Shown here in pieces: positions 18,501-26,761 of a stretch of DNA of 64,000 nucleotides. Within the stretch, counting starts at the first letter, position 1. Each line of letters opens with the position of its first letter. The stretch spans positions 62,001 to 126,000 of the forward strand of contig NZ_JAAORE010000001.1 in assembly GCF_017696175.1 (NCBI RefSeq), read 5' to 3'. This stretch comes from Prochlorococcus marinus XMU1404. Lineage in GTDB: Bacteria > Cyanobacteriota > Cyanobacteriia > PCC-6307 > Cyanobiaceae. The translations under genes and the position numbers were made by a program. The notes beneath the pieces were generated by a model. The model searched no databases, was not told the origin of the DNA, and saw only the letters and a list, made by a program, of their open reading frames with translations.

Positions 18501-18514
18501 TCGAGATATCTCGA
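18501..18514. promoter_or_regulatory. Perfect 14-bp palindrome upstream of the DUF4912 gene
   Basis: The sequence TCGAGATATCTCGA reads identically on both strands. It sits in the 268-nt gap before the DUF4912 gene, just after TTGACG (18482-18487), so it would overlap a -10 position. A second imperfect inverted repeat around AGGATCCT (about 18517-18534) follows. It could be an operator or simply a leader hairpin. Confidence 0.3.
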
Positions 18515-18606
18515 GTAGTCAGAGGATCCTGACGACAGGCAAAAAAGACACACAATTTCCTAAAAAAAAGAACATACTGATCCCAAACAAAAACGGAGAT
18601 TTTAAA

Positions 18607-19707
18607 GTGCCTGAAGGGATCATGTATAAAGATCAATTACTCTCACTTACCCTCAGACAATTACGTCAAGAAGCAAGTAAATTATCAGTTCCGCTTTACA
18701 GCCGTAAAACAAAGGCTGTCTTAGTTGACTTAATACTTAAATACCAGGAAAAATCTTTAAAGAAAATAAATATCAGTTCACCAGAACCAGAATCTGAAAA
18801 AACTTTTGAGTCCAATACTTTTAATAGTACTGAAGAAGTTAAAACAAATGTTGTATTTCTACCTCGAGATCCAGATTGGGCTTATGTTTTTTGGCAAATT
18901 TCTGATGCAGATAGAGAAAAAGCACAATCTTTGGGAGCCAATAAATTATGTATACGTTTATTTGATGCATCTGGTTCTGAAGGAAGCAACTTGAATCAAG
19001 GAACATTAAGGGAGATAGCAGTTGATAGTTACAGTACTGAGTGGTACTTGCCAATTCCACTTGCAGATAGAGACTACAAAGTTGAATTAGGTTATAAATA
19101 TGGTTTTAACTGGATGTCATTGGCATTTTCTTCTATAAGCCACGTTCCTGGCTCTCATCCCTCTGAGCAAATTCTTGATAAATTTGTACCTTTTAATTTG
19201 GATTCTACTTTTGAGTCTATCCCTGATATTTCAAATCCTGTTATTTCAGAACAAAATGGTATGCATGAAAGGTTATACCAGGCAGCAACTAACATTCCTC
19301 TCAGAAGAAATGTTGGTTCTGAAGAGTTTATGGAAAATGTAAATTCAACAAACCTTAATGATAATCTTACAGACTCAGGAGCCGGTAAATGGTCATCAGG
19401 TTTAAATGATTCTGGAAGCGGAATTGTTAAAAATAGATCTTTTTGGCTCGTTGCTGATGCTGAATTAATTGTTTATGGAGCTACAGAGCCTTCTGCAAAA
19501 CTGACAATAGGTGGAGAAGATGTACCCCTAGCTGCCGATGGTACTTTTAGAATCCAAGTGCCATTTAGAGACGGGACTCAAAAATATGATATTAAAGCTT
19601 TTGATGTATCTGGTGAGCAAGAAAAAAGTATATCAATGAAATTTGATAGAACTACACCACTTGACGATACTAATGAAAAAGATAATGCTGAGACTGAATG
19701 GTTTTAA
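18607..19707 (+). CDS. DUF4912 protein with N-terminal SAP/Rho-N-like domain
   Basis: A protein of 366 aa. The GTG at 18607 is preferred because CGGAGA stands about 7 nt upstream. Residues about 10-50 (LTLRQLRQEASKLSVPLYSR and following) resemble a SAP or Rho N-terminal helical module. Residues about 80-190 contain LPRDPDWAYVFWQIS, the hallmark of DUF4912. The C-terminus (about 275-355) repeats a DUF4912-like beta segment with AELIVYGATEPSAKLTIGG. The role is unknown; the domain order suggests a nucleic-acid or surface-binding protein. Confidence 0.75.
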   Translation: MPEGIMYKDQLLSLTLRQLRQEASKLSVPLYSRKTKAVLVDLILKYQEKSLKKINISSPEPESEKTFESNTFNSTEEVKTNVVFLPRDPDWAYVFWQISDADREKAQSLGANKLCIRLFDASGSEGSNLNQGTLREIAVDSYSTEWYLPIPLADRDYKVELGYKYGFNWMSLAFSSISHVPGSHPSEQILDKFVPFNLDSTFESIPDISNPVISEQNGMHERLYQAATNIPLRRNVGSEEFMENVNSTNLNDNLTDSGAGKWSSGLNDSGSGIVKNRSFWLVADAELIVYGATEPSAKLTIGGEDVPLAADGTFRIQVPFRDGTQKYDIKAFDVSGEQEKSISMKFDRTTPLDDTNEKDNAETEWF

Positions 19708-19714
19708 TAAATAA

Positions 19715-19885
19715 ATGCTGAAAAAAATTGTAGCTTTTACTCCGTTGTTTGGAGCATTAACGTTTCCATTAATAGTTCCAATTACAATTTCTAAATTTGG
19801 TATTAACTATGGAATTCTTATTGCATTATTAATTTCTTCATTATGGTTTATCGCTATGTTAAGAACCTCCGAAATGCCTCATTAA
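19715..19885 (+). CDS. Small hydrophobic protein, 56 aa
   Basis: A short ATG-to-TAA frame begins 8 nt after the DUF4912 stop codon and ends 32 nt before pgm. The product is MLKKIVAFTPLFGAL, then two hydrophobic stretches (about residues 10-24 and 30-48) and the tail RTSEMPH. It looks like a two-helix membrane protein. The tight spacing on the same strand and the clean hydrophobic pattern support a real gene. No family is recognised. Confidence 0.6.
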   Translation: MLKKIVAFTPLFGALTFPLIVPITISKFGINYGILIALLISSLWFIAMLRTSEMPH

Positions 19886-19917
19886 TTTAGTTAGATTTTT
19901 GGAAGTTTCTTAAAAAA

Positions 19918-21555
19918 ATGACTCAAGTTAATGTAATTAATATCAATTCTCCTTTTCTAGATCAAAAACCAGGAACTTCTGGTTTAAGAAAAAGTACTTT
20001 AAAGTTTCAGGAAGAACATTATCTAGAAATTTTTATTGAAGCAATCTTACAATCATTGGAACTTTTAAAAGGTTCAACATTAGTAGTTGGTGGTGATGGC
20101 AGATATGGGAATATTGAAGCAATAGAAAAAATTGTCCAAATATGTATTGCTCATAAAGTTCAAAAGATTATTGTTCCAAAATACGGTTTACTATCTACTC
20201 CTGCGACATCACATTTAATTAGAAAAGAAAACGCTATTGGTGGAATTATTCTTTCTGCAAGCCATAATCCTGGTGGGATTGATGGCGACTTTGGAGTTAA
20301 ATTGAATATCTCTAATGGTGGTCCAGCACCTGAAATAATTACTAATAAGATTTTCAAGGCTTCACAATTACTAACTAGTTATAAAATTTGTAAAATTCAA
20401 TTACCTGATTTTAGTAAATATGGAACTTATTCTTACGATGAAACTACCTTAGAAATTATTGATGGATTAAAAGACTATTCTAATTTGATGGAGAAAATTT
20501 TTGATTTTGATCAAATTAGTGATTTCTTAAAAAAAGATTTTTCGTTAATCTTTGATGCAATGAATGCGGTTACAGGCCCATATGCAAAAAATATTTTTGT
20601 TGAAAAAATGGGTCTTGCGCATGATTGTGTCATGAATGGTAACCCGTTAAAAGATTTTGGGGGTTTACATCCTGATCCTAATCTTACTTACGCATCCCAT
20701 TTGGCTGATTTGTTATTAAATAAAAAATCTTATAGTTTTGGTGCTGCATGCGATGGTGATGGAGATAGGAATATGATTTTAGGAAGTGGATGTTTTGTAA
20801 ACCCTAGTGATAGTCTTGCAGTTATCACTGCTAACACAAAATGTGTCCCTGGTTATAAAAATGGTATTACAGGCGTGGCACGATCCATGCCAACCAGCTC
20901 AGCGGTTGATAATGTTGCTCGAGCATTAAATATACCTTGTTTCGAGACACCTACTGGCTGGAAGTTTTTTGGAAATCTTTTAGATTCTAATTTAATTACT
21001 TTATGTGGAGAAGAAAGTTTCGGAACAGGTAGCAATCATGTGAGAGAGAAAGATGGACTATGGGCAGTTTTGTATTGGTTACAAGTTTTAGCTGAGAAAA
21101 AATGTTCGGTAAGTGATTTGATGCAGAATCATTGGAAACAATTTGGAAGGAATTATTATTCAAGACATGATTATGAGGCAATTCCCTCAAATATTGCTAA
21201 TCAAATCTTTGGGAATCTAACTTCTATGCTCGAAAATTTAAATGGAAATAGTTTTGCTGGCCATTTAGTTAAAGTTGCAGATAACTTTTCATATTTAGAT
21301 CCCGTTGATAATTCCATAAGTGAAAATCAAGGTTTAAGATTGGTGCTTGATGATAATTCTCGAGTAATTGTTCGCCTTTCTGGAACTGGAACAAAAGGTG
21401 CAACATTAAGACTTTACTTTGAGAAATTTTTCAATTCTCAACAGAATCTTTCGTTAAATCCACAGATCGCTTTGAAACCTCTAATAAATGATTTAGATGC
21501 TTTATTAAATATTTCAAAACTTACTCAAATGGAAACTCCTACAGTAATTACATAG
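19918..21555 (+). CDS. pgm: Phosphoglucomutase (alpha-D-glucose phosphate-specific)
   Basis: A protein of 545 aa. The phosphoserine loop is SASHNPGG (Ser near residue 115). The metal loop is CDGDGDRN, the sugar-specificity segment is GEESFGTGSNH, and the C-terminal phosphate-binding loop is RLSGTGTKGATLR. It interconverts glucose-1-phosphate and glucose-6-phosphate for glycogen and nucleotide-sugar metabolism. ATG start at 19918, full length. Confidence 0.96.
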   Translation: MTQVNVININSPFLDQKPGTSGLRKSTLKFQEEHYLEIFIEAILQSLELLKGSTLVVGGDGRYGNIEAIEKIVQICIAHKVQKIIVPKYGLLSTPATSHLIRKENAIGGIILSASHNPGGIDGDFGVKLNISNGGPAPEIITNKIFKASQLLTSYKICKIQLPDFSKYGTYSYDETTLEIIDGLKDYSNLMEKIFDFDQISDFLKKDFSLIFDAMNAVTGPYAKNIFVEKMGLAHDCVMNGNPLKDFGGLHPDPNLTYASHLADLLLNKKSYSFGAACDGDGDRNMILGSGCFVNPSDSLAVITANTKCVPGYKNGITGVARSMPTSSAVDNVARALNIPCFETPTGWKFFGNLLDSNLITLCGEESFGTGSNHVREKDGLWAVLYWLQVLAEKKCSVSDLMQNHWKQFGRNYYSRHDYEAIPSNIANQIFGNLTSMLENLNGNSFAGHLVKVADNFSYLDPVDNSISENQGLRLVLDDNSRVIVRLSGTGTKGATLRLYFEKFFNSQQNLSLNPQIALKPLINDLDALLNISKLTQMETPTVIT

Positions 21556-21588
21556 ACTTGAAAGTAATGATTTTTTGATTTTTTTTAT

Positions 21589-22878
21589 ATGCATTCAGAA
21601 AATTTATTTACTAATTATTCTCAAATAGAAAATAATGCACCTTTGGCAGATAAATTAAGACCAAAGAATTTGGAAGATTTTTTTGGTCAACAACCAATCC
21701 TGAATGAGAATTCGCTTCTAAGAAGTGCAATATTAAACGATAAGATTAGTAATTTTATTTTTTCTGGCCCTCCTGGTGTTGGAAAAACTACTCTAATTGA
21801 AATTATTTCCTTTAATACGCGTTCAAAATTAATTAAGTTAAATGCAGTATTATCAAGTGTTAAAGAATTAAGAAATGAAATCGCTAATGCAAAAGATAGA
21901 TTAATAAATTCAAAAAGAAAAACAATTTTATTTATAGATGAGGTTCATAGATTTACATCAGTTCAGCAAGATGCTTTATTACCTTCAATAGAAAATGGAA
22001 CTATAACTTTTATTGGTGCTACAACTGAAAACCCTTTCTTTGCTGTTAATAAAGCGCTTGTTAGTAGGTCTCGTATTTTTACATTACTTCCTTTGGTAAA
22101 AAGTGATTTGCAGAAAATAATACAAAAAGTCATAACTCACTATTCTAAACAAAAAGATTCAAAGAAGGTTTATGTAACTCAAGATGCTATAAGTCATTTA
22201 ATTAAATTTTCTGGCGGTGATGCAAGAACATTAATCAATGCGCTAGAGATGGCCATAGAAACAACTTCTGAAAATGATGCTAAAGAAATCAACATTAATC
22301 TCTCAATAGCAGAGGATGCAATTCAAAAGAAAAATATTGTTTACGATAAAAATGGTCAAAACCATTACGATGTAATAAGTGCCTTTATCAAGTCCATAAG
22401 AGGTTCTGATCCAGATGCAACTTTATTATGGCTTGCGAATATGCTGGAGGCTGGTGAAGATCCTAATTTTATTTTTAGAAGACTACTTATATCTGCCAGC
22501 GAAGATATTGGAATAGCTGATCCTAATGCCATAGTAATTGTACAATCCTGTTGTGATGCTTTTGATAGAGTTGGTTTTCCAGAAGGATTATATTTTTTAA
22601 CGCAGGCTTCTTTATATTTAGCTTTGTCTCCAAAAAGTAATAGTACGAAAAGTATTTTCAAAGCAATTGAAACAATCAAATCTACCAATACTTTTGAAGT
22701 CCCACATCATTTAAAAAATAATTCTAATACTTATGTCAATCCTCATAATTATCCAGGTAATTTGGTTGGACAAGAATATCTTCCTGAATCTGTAAAAGGT
22801 TTAAAAATATGGGAACCAAATAATAATGGGTGGGAGAAAATTAAATATGAAGAACTACTTAGAAGAAAAGAAAACTAA
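21589..22878 (+). CDS. rarA: Replication-associated recombination protein A (RarA/MgsA AAA ATPase)
   Basis: A protein of 429 aa. The N-terminal AAA domain opens with ADKLRPKNLEDFFGQ, then Walker A GPPGVGKTT (residues about 60-68) and Walker B ILFIDEVHRF. Sensor 1 is IGATTENP. The C-terminal part has ASEDIGIADPNA and the tail PHNYPGNLVGQEYLPE typical of RarA. It acts at stalled replication forks. It follows pgm by 33 nt, and its 3' end overlaps the phosphopantetheinyl transferase gene by 4 nt. Confidence 0.94.
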   Translation: MHSENLFTNYSQIENNAPLADKLRPKNLEDFFGQQPILNENSLLRSAILNDKISNFIFSGPPGVGKTTLIEIISFNTRSKLIKLNAVLSSVKELRNEIANAKDRLINSKRKTILFIDEVHRFTSVQQDALLPSIENGTITFIGATTENPFFAVNKALVSRSRIFTLLPLVKSDLQKIIQKVITHYSKQKDSKKVYVTQDAISHLIKFSGGDARTLINALEMAIETTSENDAKEININLSIAEDAIQKKNIVYDKNGQNHYDVISAFIKSIRGSDPDATLLWLANMLEAGEDPNFIFRRLLISASEDIGIADPNAIVIVQSCCDAFDRVGFPEGLYFLTQASLYLALSPKSNSTKSIFKAIETIKSTNTFEVPHHLKNNSNTYVNPHNYPGNLVGQEYLPESVKGLKIWEPNNNGWEKIKYEELLRRKEN

Positions 22879-23531
22879 AAACTTTTTGAACAACAAATCA
22901 TCTCAGGACTCAAGGAATTTTTTTCTTCGTAAGCTAAAGCAATAGTCCATTTATGGAAATTAATTATTGAATAATTTAAATGTATGTTTCTCCTCTGATG
23001 TATTAACTCTTTTGACTTTTCGAAATATTCCCAATGTTTTATGTCTTTTGATATTTTTCCGTGATCCCATTTAATTGCTGCTTCAACTGCACACCATTGA
23101 TTTAATATCATTGTCTTTGTCAATTTGTTTATATAAGATGATTTATTTGTATAAAGAAAATATTTTTCTGCAATCTTTATATGGTTAAAGTTTCTATCTG
23201 TTCTTTCAATATCAATCCCTATTTTTTCTTTATGCCAGACTATTAATACAGCATCCTTGCAATGACTTAAACTTATATTCCCCATGCCTGGAGGCAAGCT
23301 TGGAGGTTCTCCAGGCTGAGCATTTAAAGGAATTTTTATAGGATCTAAATCAAAAAGTGTTGATAGTGATTGTCTTAAATAAGCTCTTGTTTCTAAAAAA
23401 ACCTTTGATCTTAAATCTGATAGTTTTTTAGCAGTTTTAATTTCTTCTTCCGTTACGACATCTTGTACACCTTTAATCTCATAAAACCAAATTTTTGGTA
23501 TTTTATATTTATACTCATTTAATAATTTCAA
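22875..23531 (-). CDS. 4'-phosphopantetheinyl transferase (Sfp type)
   Basis: A protein of 218 aa from a TTG start. Motifs are SLSHCKDAVLIVW, the magnesium-binding IGIDIER (Asp107 and Glu109) and WCAVEAAIKW, together the Sfp/HetI/Gsp pattern. It transfers phosphopantetheine from CoA to carrier proteins such as ACP. The start codon overlaps the start of the divergent prxQ gene, so no separate intergenic promoter exists. Confidence 0.88.
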   Translation of the reverse strand: MKLLNEYKYKIPKIWFYEIKGVQDVVTEEEIKTAKKLSDLRSKVFLETRAYLRQSLSTLFDLDPIKIPLNAQPGEPPSLPPGMGNISLSHCKDAVLIVWHKEKIGIDIERTDRNFNHIKIAEKYFLYTNKSSYINKLTKTMILNQWCAVEAAIKWDHGKISKDIKHWEYFEKSKELIHQRRNIHLNYSIINFHKWTIALAYEEKNSLSPEMICCSKSF

Positions 23532-23998
23532 TGGATCTTAAGGTCGGCGACAAAGCACCAGAATTTAAATTAAAAGATTCTTTTGAGAAAGAAGTTTCTC
23601 TTAATGATTTTAAAGGTAAAAGAATAATACTATATTTTTATCCAAAAGATAACACTCCAGGGTGTACTAAAGAAGCTTGCAATTTTAAGGAAAACTGGGA
23701 TTTACTTCAGAAAAATAACATTGTTGTTCTTGGTATCAGTAAAGATAATGCAGCATCTCATCAGAAGTTTATAGAAAAATTTAAGTTACCTTTTATTCTT
23801 CTAACTGATCCTGAACCTTTTAAAGTGTCTTCTGACTACGAAAGCTATGGACTGAAGAAATTTATGGGAAAAGAATATATGGGAATGATGAGAAATACAT
23901 TTTTAATTGATGCAGATGGCAACATAGAAAAAATTTACTTAAAGGTAAAAGCAGCAATAATGGCTGATCATATAATTGCAGATCTTGGATTAAAGTAA
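23531..23998 (+). CDS. bcp: Peroxiredoxin Q / bacterioferritin comigratory protein
   Basis: I start at ATG 23531 (155 aa; MDLKVGDKAPEFKL), the usual N-terminus. A longer upstream extension is possible in frame but not convincing. The TPGCTKEAC motif gives the peroxidatic Cys45 and the resolving Cys50 of the PrxQ class. It reduces hydroperoxides using thioredoxin. Its end overlaps coaX on the other strand by 9 nt. Confidence 0.94.
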   Translation: MDLKVGDKAPEFKLKDSFEKEVSLNDFKGKRIILYFYPKDNTPGCTKEACNFKENWDLLQKNNIVVLGISKDNAASHQKFIEKFKLPFILLTDPEPFKVSSDYESYGLKKFMGKEYMGMMRNTFLIDADGNIEKIYLKVKAAIMADHIIADLGLK

Positions 23999-24685
23999 TT
24001 GCTTTAGAGATAGGTAGTGTATGATCATTCCTTCCAAAACTAAATTAGGGGCGTAGATAATATTTTTTTTCTGAGTATTTATGAATTTTGTAAGTAATTG
24101 AGAGTCTCCTCCACAGGTTATCAAGATATCTTTTGATGGATTAAATGTACTATTGATGACTCCAGTGAGAGAGTTGATCACTCCTTTTAAAATTGCTTCT
24201 TCAGTATTAATTAAAAAATCTTTGGTTGGAATTTCATATTTCTGGGGAACTTTTAGATCTTTGGTATTTTGCTCCATTGATTTCAATTGTGTTAGAAAAC
24301 CGGGAATAAGTTGACCCCCGATAATAGATCCATTTGAATTTAATTTTGTTATTGATAATATCGTTCCAAAATCTGCAATTAGCAAATCTTTTTTCAAAGG
24401 GTTTGATGTATTATTAAAAGCTGCGAGACAGGCAAAAGCCCTATCAACTCCAAAATAATCAGGGAGATTTGATAACTGAATATCTTTGGTTTTTATTTCA
24501 TTTTTACCCTTTAGTAAAAAATTAGGGGGTTTACCTACAGAAGCCCAAATTAACTTTTCAAGATCTATATTTTCTGGAATTTTTTGGTCTTTCTTAGTAT
24601 GGAAGAACTTAGATTGATTATGAGAATAATTAGCCCAATGAAGCCTACTATTGCCTACTAATAAAAAGTTTAAATCTGAGATCAT
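23990..24685 (-). CDS. coaX: Type III pantothenate kinase
   Basis: A protein of 231 aa. The second phosphate-binding motif DFGTILSITKLNSNGSIIGG and the late ITCGGDSQLL fit CoaX. The dimer segment GQLIPGFLTQLKSM is also recognisable. The N-terminal motif is LVGNSRLHWANY, without the Asp of the usual DxGNT. It makes 4'-phosphopantothenate, the first step of CoA synthesis. It lies 14 nt after cysH on the same strand. Confidence 0.85.
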   Translation of the reverse strand: MISDLNFLLVGNSRLHWANYSHNQSKFFHTKKDQKIPENIDLEKLIWASVGKPPNFLLKGKNEIKTKDIQLSNLPDYFGVDRAFACLAAFNNTSNPLKKDLLIADFGTILSITKLNSNGSIIGGQLIPGFLTQLKSMEQNTKDLKVPQKYEIPTKDFLINTEEAILKGVINSLTGVINSTFNPSKDILITCGGDSQLLTKFINTQKKNIIYAPNLVLEGMIIHYLSLKQLL

Positions 24686-24699
24686 TTTTTATGATCAAC

Positions 24700-25422
24700 T
24701 CAATTATTAGAGTGTATTCCACATTCTTGCTTAATCCCCCCAAATCTTGTAGCTCTGCCTTTTTTTTCATTATCATCGGGACTGCTGGAGTGCCAATCAC
24801 CTACAGTAGAATAACCTTTGTAAAAAAGTGGGTGGGCTGGTAAATTATTTTCTTCCATATAATAAAAAATATCTTTATTTGTCCAATTTAATAAAGGTCT
24901 TAAAGAAAGTCTTTGACGAATTACGTCAATGAATTTCATTTTTTTTCTATTTTCTGTTTGTCTCGATCTTACCCCGCTTGCCCAGCAGTAAATATTGTAT
25001 TTTTCTAGACCTTTTTCTAAAGGTTTTATCTTTCTTAATTCATGATACTTATCTAAATCATTGGCTTTAGATGTTTCCCAAAGTTTTCCGTATATTGCCT
25101 CCATTCTCGCTGGCGATACTTCACTTTGCAGAACTTTTATTTCTAAGGATAAGTTTTCAATAAGTTTTTCAGCGTAATGATATGTTTCCTGGGGAAGGTA
25201 ACCTGTATCTATCCAAAATATTTTGATTTTTTTTTGCAGACCCAACTTACTCACCATATGTAAAAGTACTGATGACTGTATCCCAAAGCTTGTTGTAATT
25301 GCAAATTGATTATTAAACTCTTTATAACCCCATAGAAGCATTTCTTGAGCTTTCATATCTAATAGCTCTTGATTATATTGCTTTAAGTTAGGTTCTATAT
25401 TTTTGTGGATGTTTTCAATCAT
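24700..25422 (-). CDS. cysH: Phosphoadenylyl-sulfate reductase
   Basis: A protein of 240 aa. An ATP-pyrophosphatase-like fold with TTSFGIQSSVLLHM near residue 44 ends in the catalytic motif ECGIH (residues 233-237). The paired CC/CxxC cysteines of Fe-S-containing APS reductases are absent, which favours PAPS as substrate. It reduces activated sulfate to sulfite using thioredoxin. coaX follows in the same direction. Confidence 0.92.
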   Translation of the reverse strand: MIENIHKNIEPNLKQYNQELLDMKAQEMLLWGYKEFNNQFAITTSFGIQSSVLLHMVSKLGLQKKIKIFWIDTGYLPQETYHYAEKLIENLSLEIKVLQSEVSPARMEAIYGKLWETSKANDLDKYHELRKIKPLEKGLEKYNIYCWASGVRSRQTENRKKMKFIDVIRQRLSLRPLLNWTNKDIFYYMEENNLPAHPLFYKGYSTVGDWHSSSPDDNEKKGRATRFGGIKQECGIHSNN

Positions 25423-25518
25423 TCTTCAAGTTGGTTATGAGATTAATGTTTATTTCGCTCAATTTATAAATTATTCGTATAGTTTAATAATACATTTACA
25501 GATAACAATATTCCGCTG

Positions 25519-26712
25519 ATGGAATCAATACAAAAACCAATAGTAATAGTTGGGGCAGGTTTTGCAGGTATGACTGTTGCTTTGAACTTAAAGAACCTTA
25601 ATCCTTCGTTACCGATTCTTGTTGTTGATTCTGTATCTAATTTCATATTCAAACCTTTAATGTATGAAGTTTTAAGCAAAGAAATAAGAATATGGGAGGC
25701 CGCACCAAAATTTGCAAATATTTTTTCTGATGCAGGTATAACTTTTTTAAAAAATTGTTTAATAAAGATTTCTTTTGAAGATAATATTCTTGAATTTAGT
25801 GACCAATTAAAATTAAGTTACCAATATCTTGTAATTTGTACAGGATCTATTCCAAATAGTTTTTCAATAAAAGGTATAGAAGAAAATTGTTATTTTTTTA
25901 ATGATCTTAATGATTTGAATAAATTAAAAATTTTTTTAAAAAATTACCAAAAAAATCCTTCTCAGCAAAAGTTATTTATAGTTGGTGGTGGCCCCTCTGG
26001 CATAGAGTTGGCATGTAAAATAAAAGATATATATATAGATCAATTCGAAATTACTATAGTAGAAAAATCTAACGAAATTCTACATAGAAATAAAATTTTC
26101 AATAGAGAAGAATCAGAGAGGGCATTAGAAAAAAGAAAAATTACAGTCCTTTTAAATTCCAAAGTTGAGGAAGTCTCAGTAAATAAAATCAGTATTTCTA
26201 GTCAGGATAGAATAAACTCTTTTGATAAAGATATTGTAATTTGGACTGCTGGGGTTAAACCTAATTTGTCTTATTTGGAAACTAATCAAATTACAAAAAA
26301 ATATGAAAGAATTTTAGTAAATAATAAATTGCAAATTGAAAACTATAACAATTGTTTTGCTATTGGCGATATTTCAATCATTGAAGGGATGGAGGATTTA
26401 CCCATAACCGCCCAAGTAGCTATGCAGGAAGGAAATCATCTCGCCAAAAATATAGAACTATTAATTCGAGGTAAAAATCCTTTGCCTTTTGAATTCCAAG
26501 ATAATGGTGAAATGATTAGCTTGGGCATAGGGGAAGCTTCAATCTCTGCCCTTGGGCTTACTTTATCTGGGAAATTGGCTTTTGAGGTAAGAAGACTTAT
26601 ATATGCTTCCAAGTTGCCTGATATTACTGAAAGTTTAAAATCCGCATCTTCATGGTTATTCCAAAAAAAAACTATTTTTAAGAAATTTCTAAAAAAAAAT
26701 AATTTTAATTAA
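25519..26712 (+). CDS. Type II NADH dehydrogenase-like FAD oxidoreductase
   Basis: A protein of 397 aa. The N-terminal FAD motif is IVIVGAGFAGMTVAL. The NAD(P)H-binding loop is IVGGGPSGIELA (about residues 154-165), and the FAD-contact segment is NNCFAIGDIS. Members donate electrons to quinone, or act as redox sensors in cyanobacteria. It heads a co-directional set with an ion transporter and KtrB/KtrA. No C-terminal transmembrane helix is obvious, but amphipathic anchoring is possible. Confidence 0.87.
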   Translation: MESIQKPIVIVGAGFAGMTVALNLKNLNPSLPILVVDSVSNFIFKPLMYEVLSKEIRIWEAAPKFANIFSDAGITFLKNCLIKISFEDNILEFSDQLKLSYQYLVICTGSIPNSFSIKGIEENCYFFNDLNDLNKLKIFLKNYQKNPSQQKLFIVGGGPSGIELACKIKDIYIDQFEITIVEKSNEILHRNKIFNREESERALEKRKITVLLNSKVEEVSVNKISISSQDRINSFDKDIVIWTAGVKPNLSYLETNQITKKYERILVNNKLQIENYNNCFAIGDISIIEGMEDLPITAQVAMQEGNHLAKNIELLIRGKNPLPFEFQDNGEMISLGIGEASISALGLTLSGKLAFEVRRLIYASKLPDITESLKSASSWLFQKKTIFKKFLKKNNFN

Positions 26713-26761
26713 ACTTTTTTGCAATATTGTTTTTGGGTATATTGAGTTAAATAAGTTTCAT

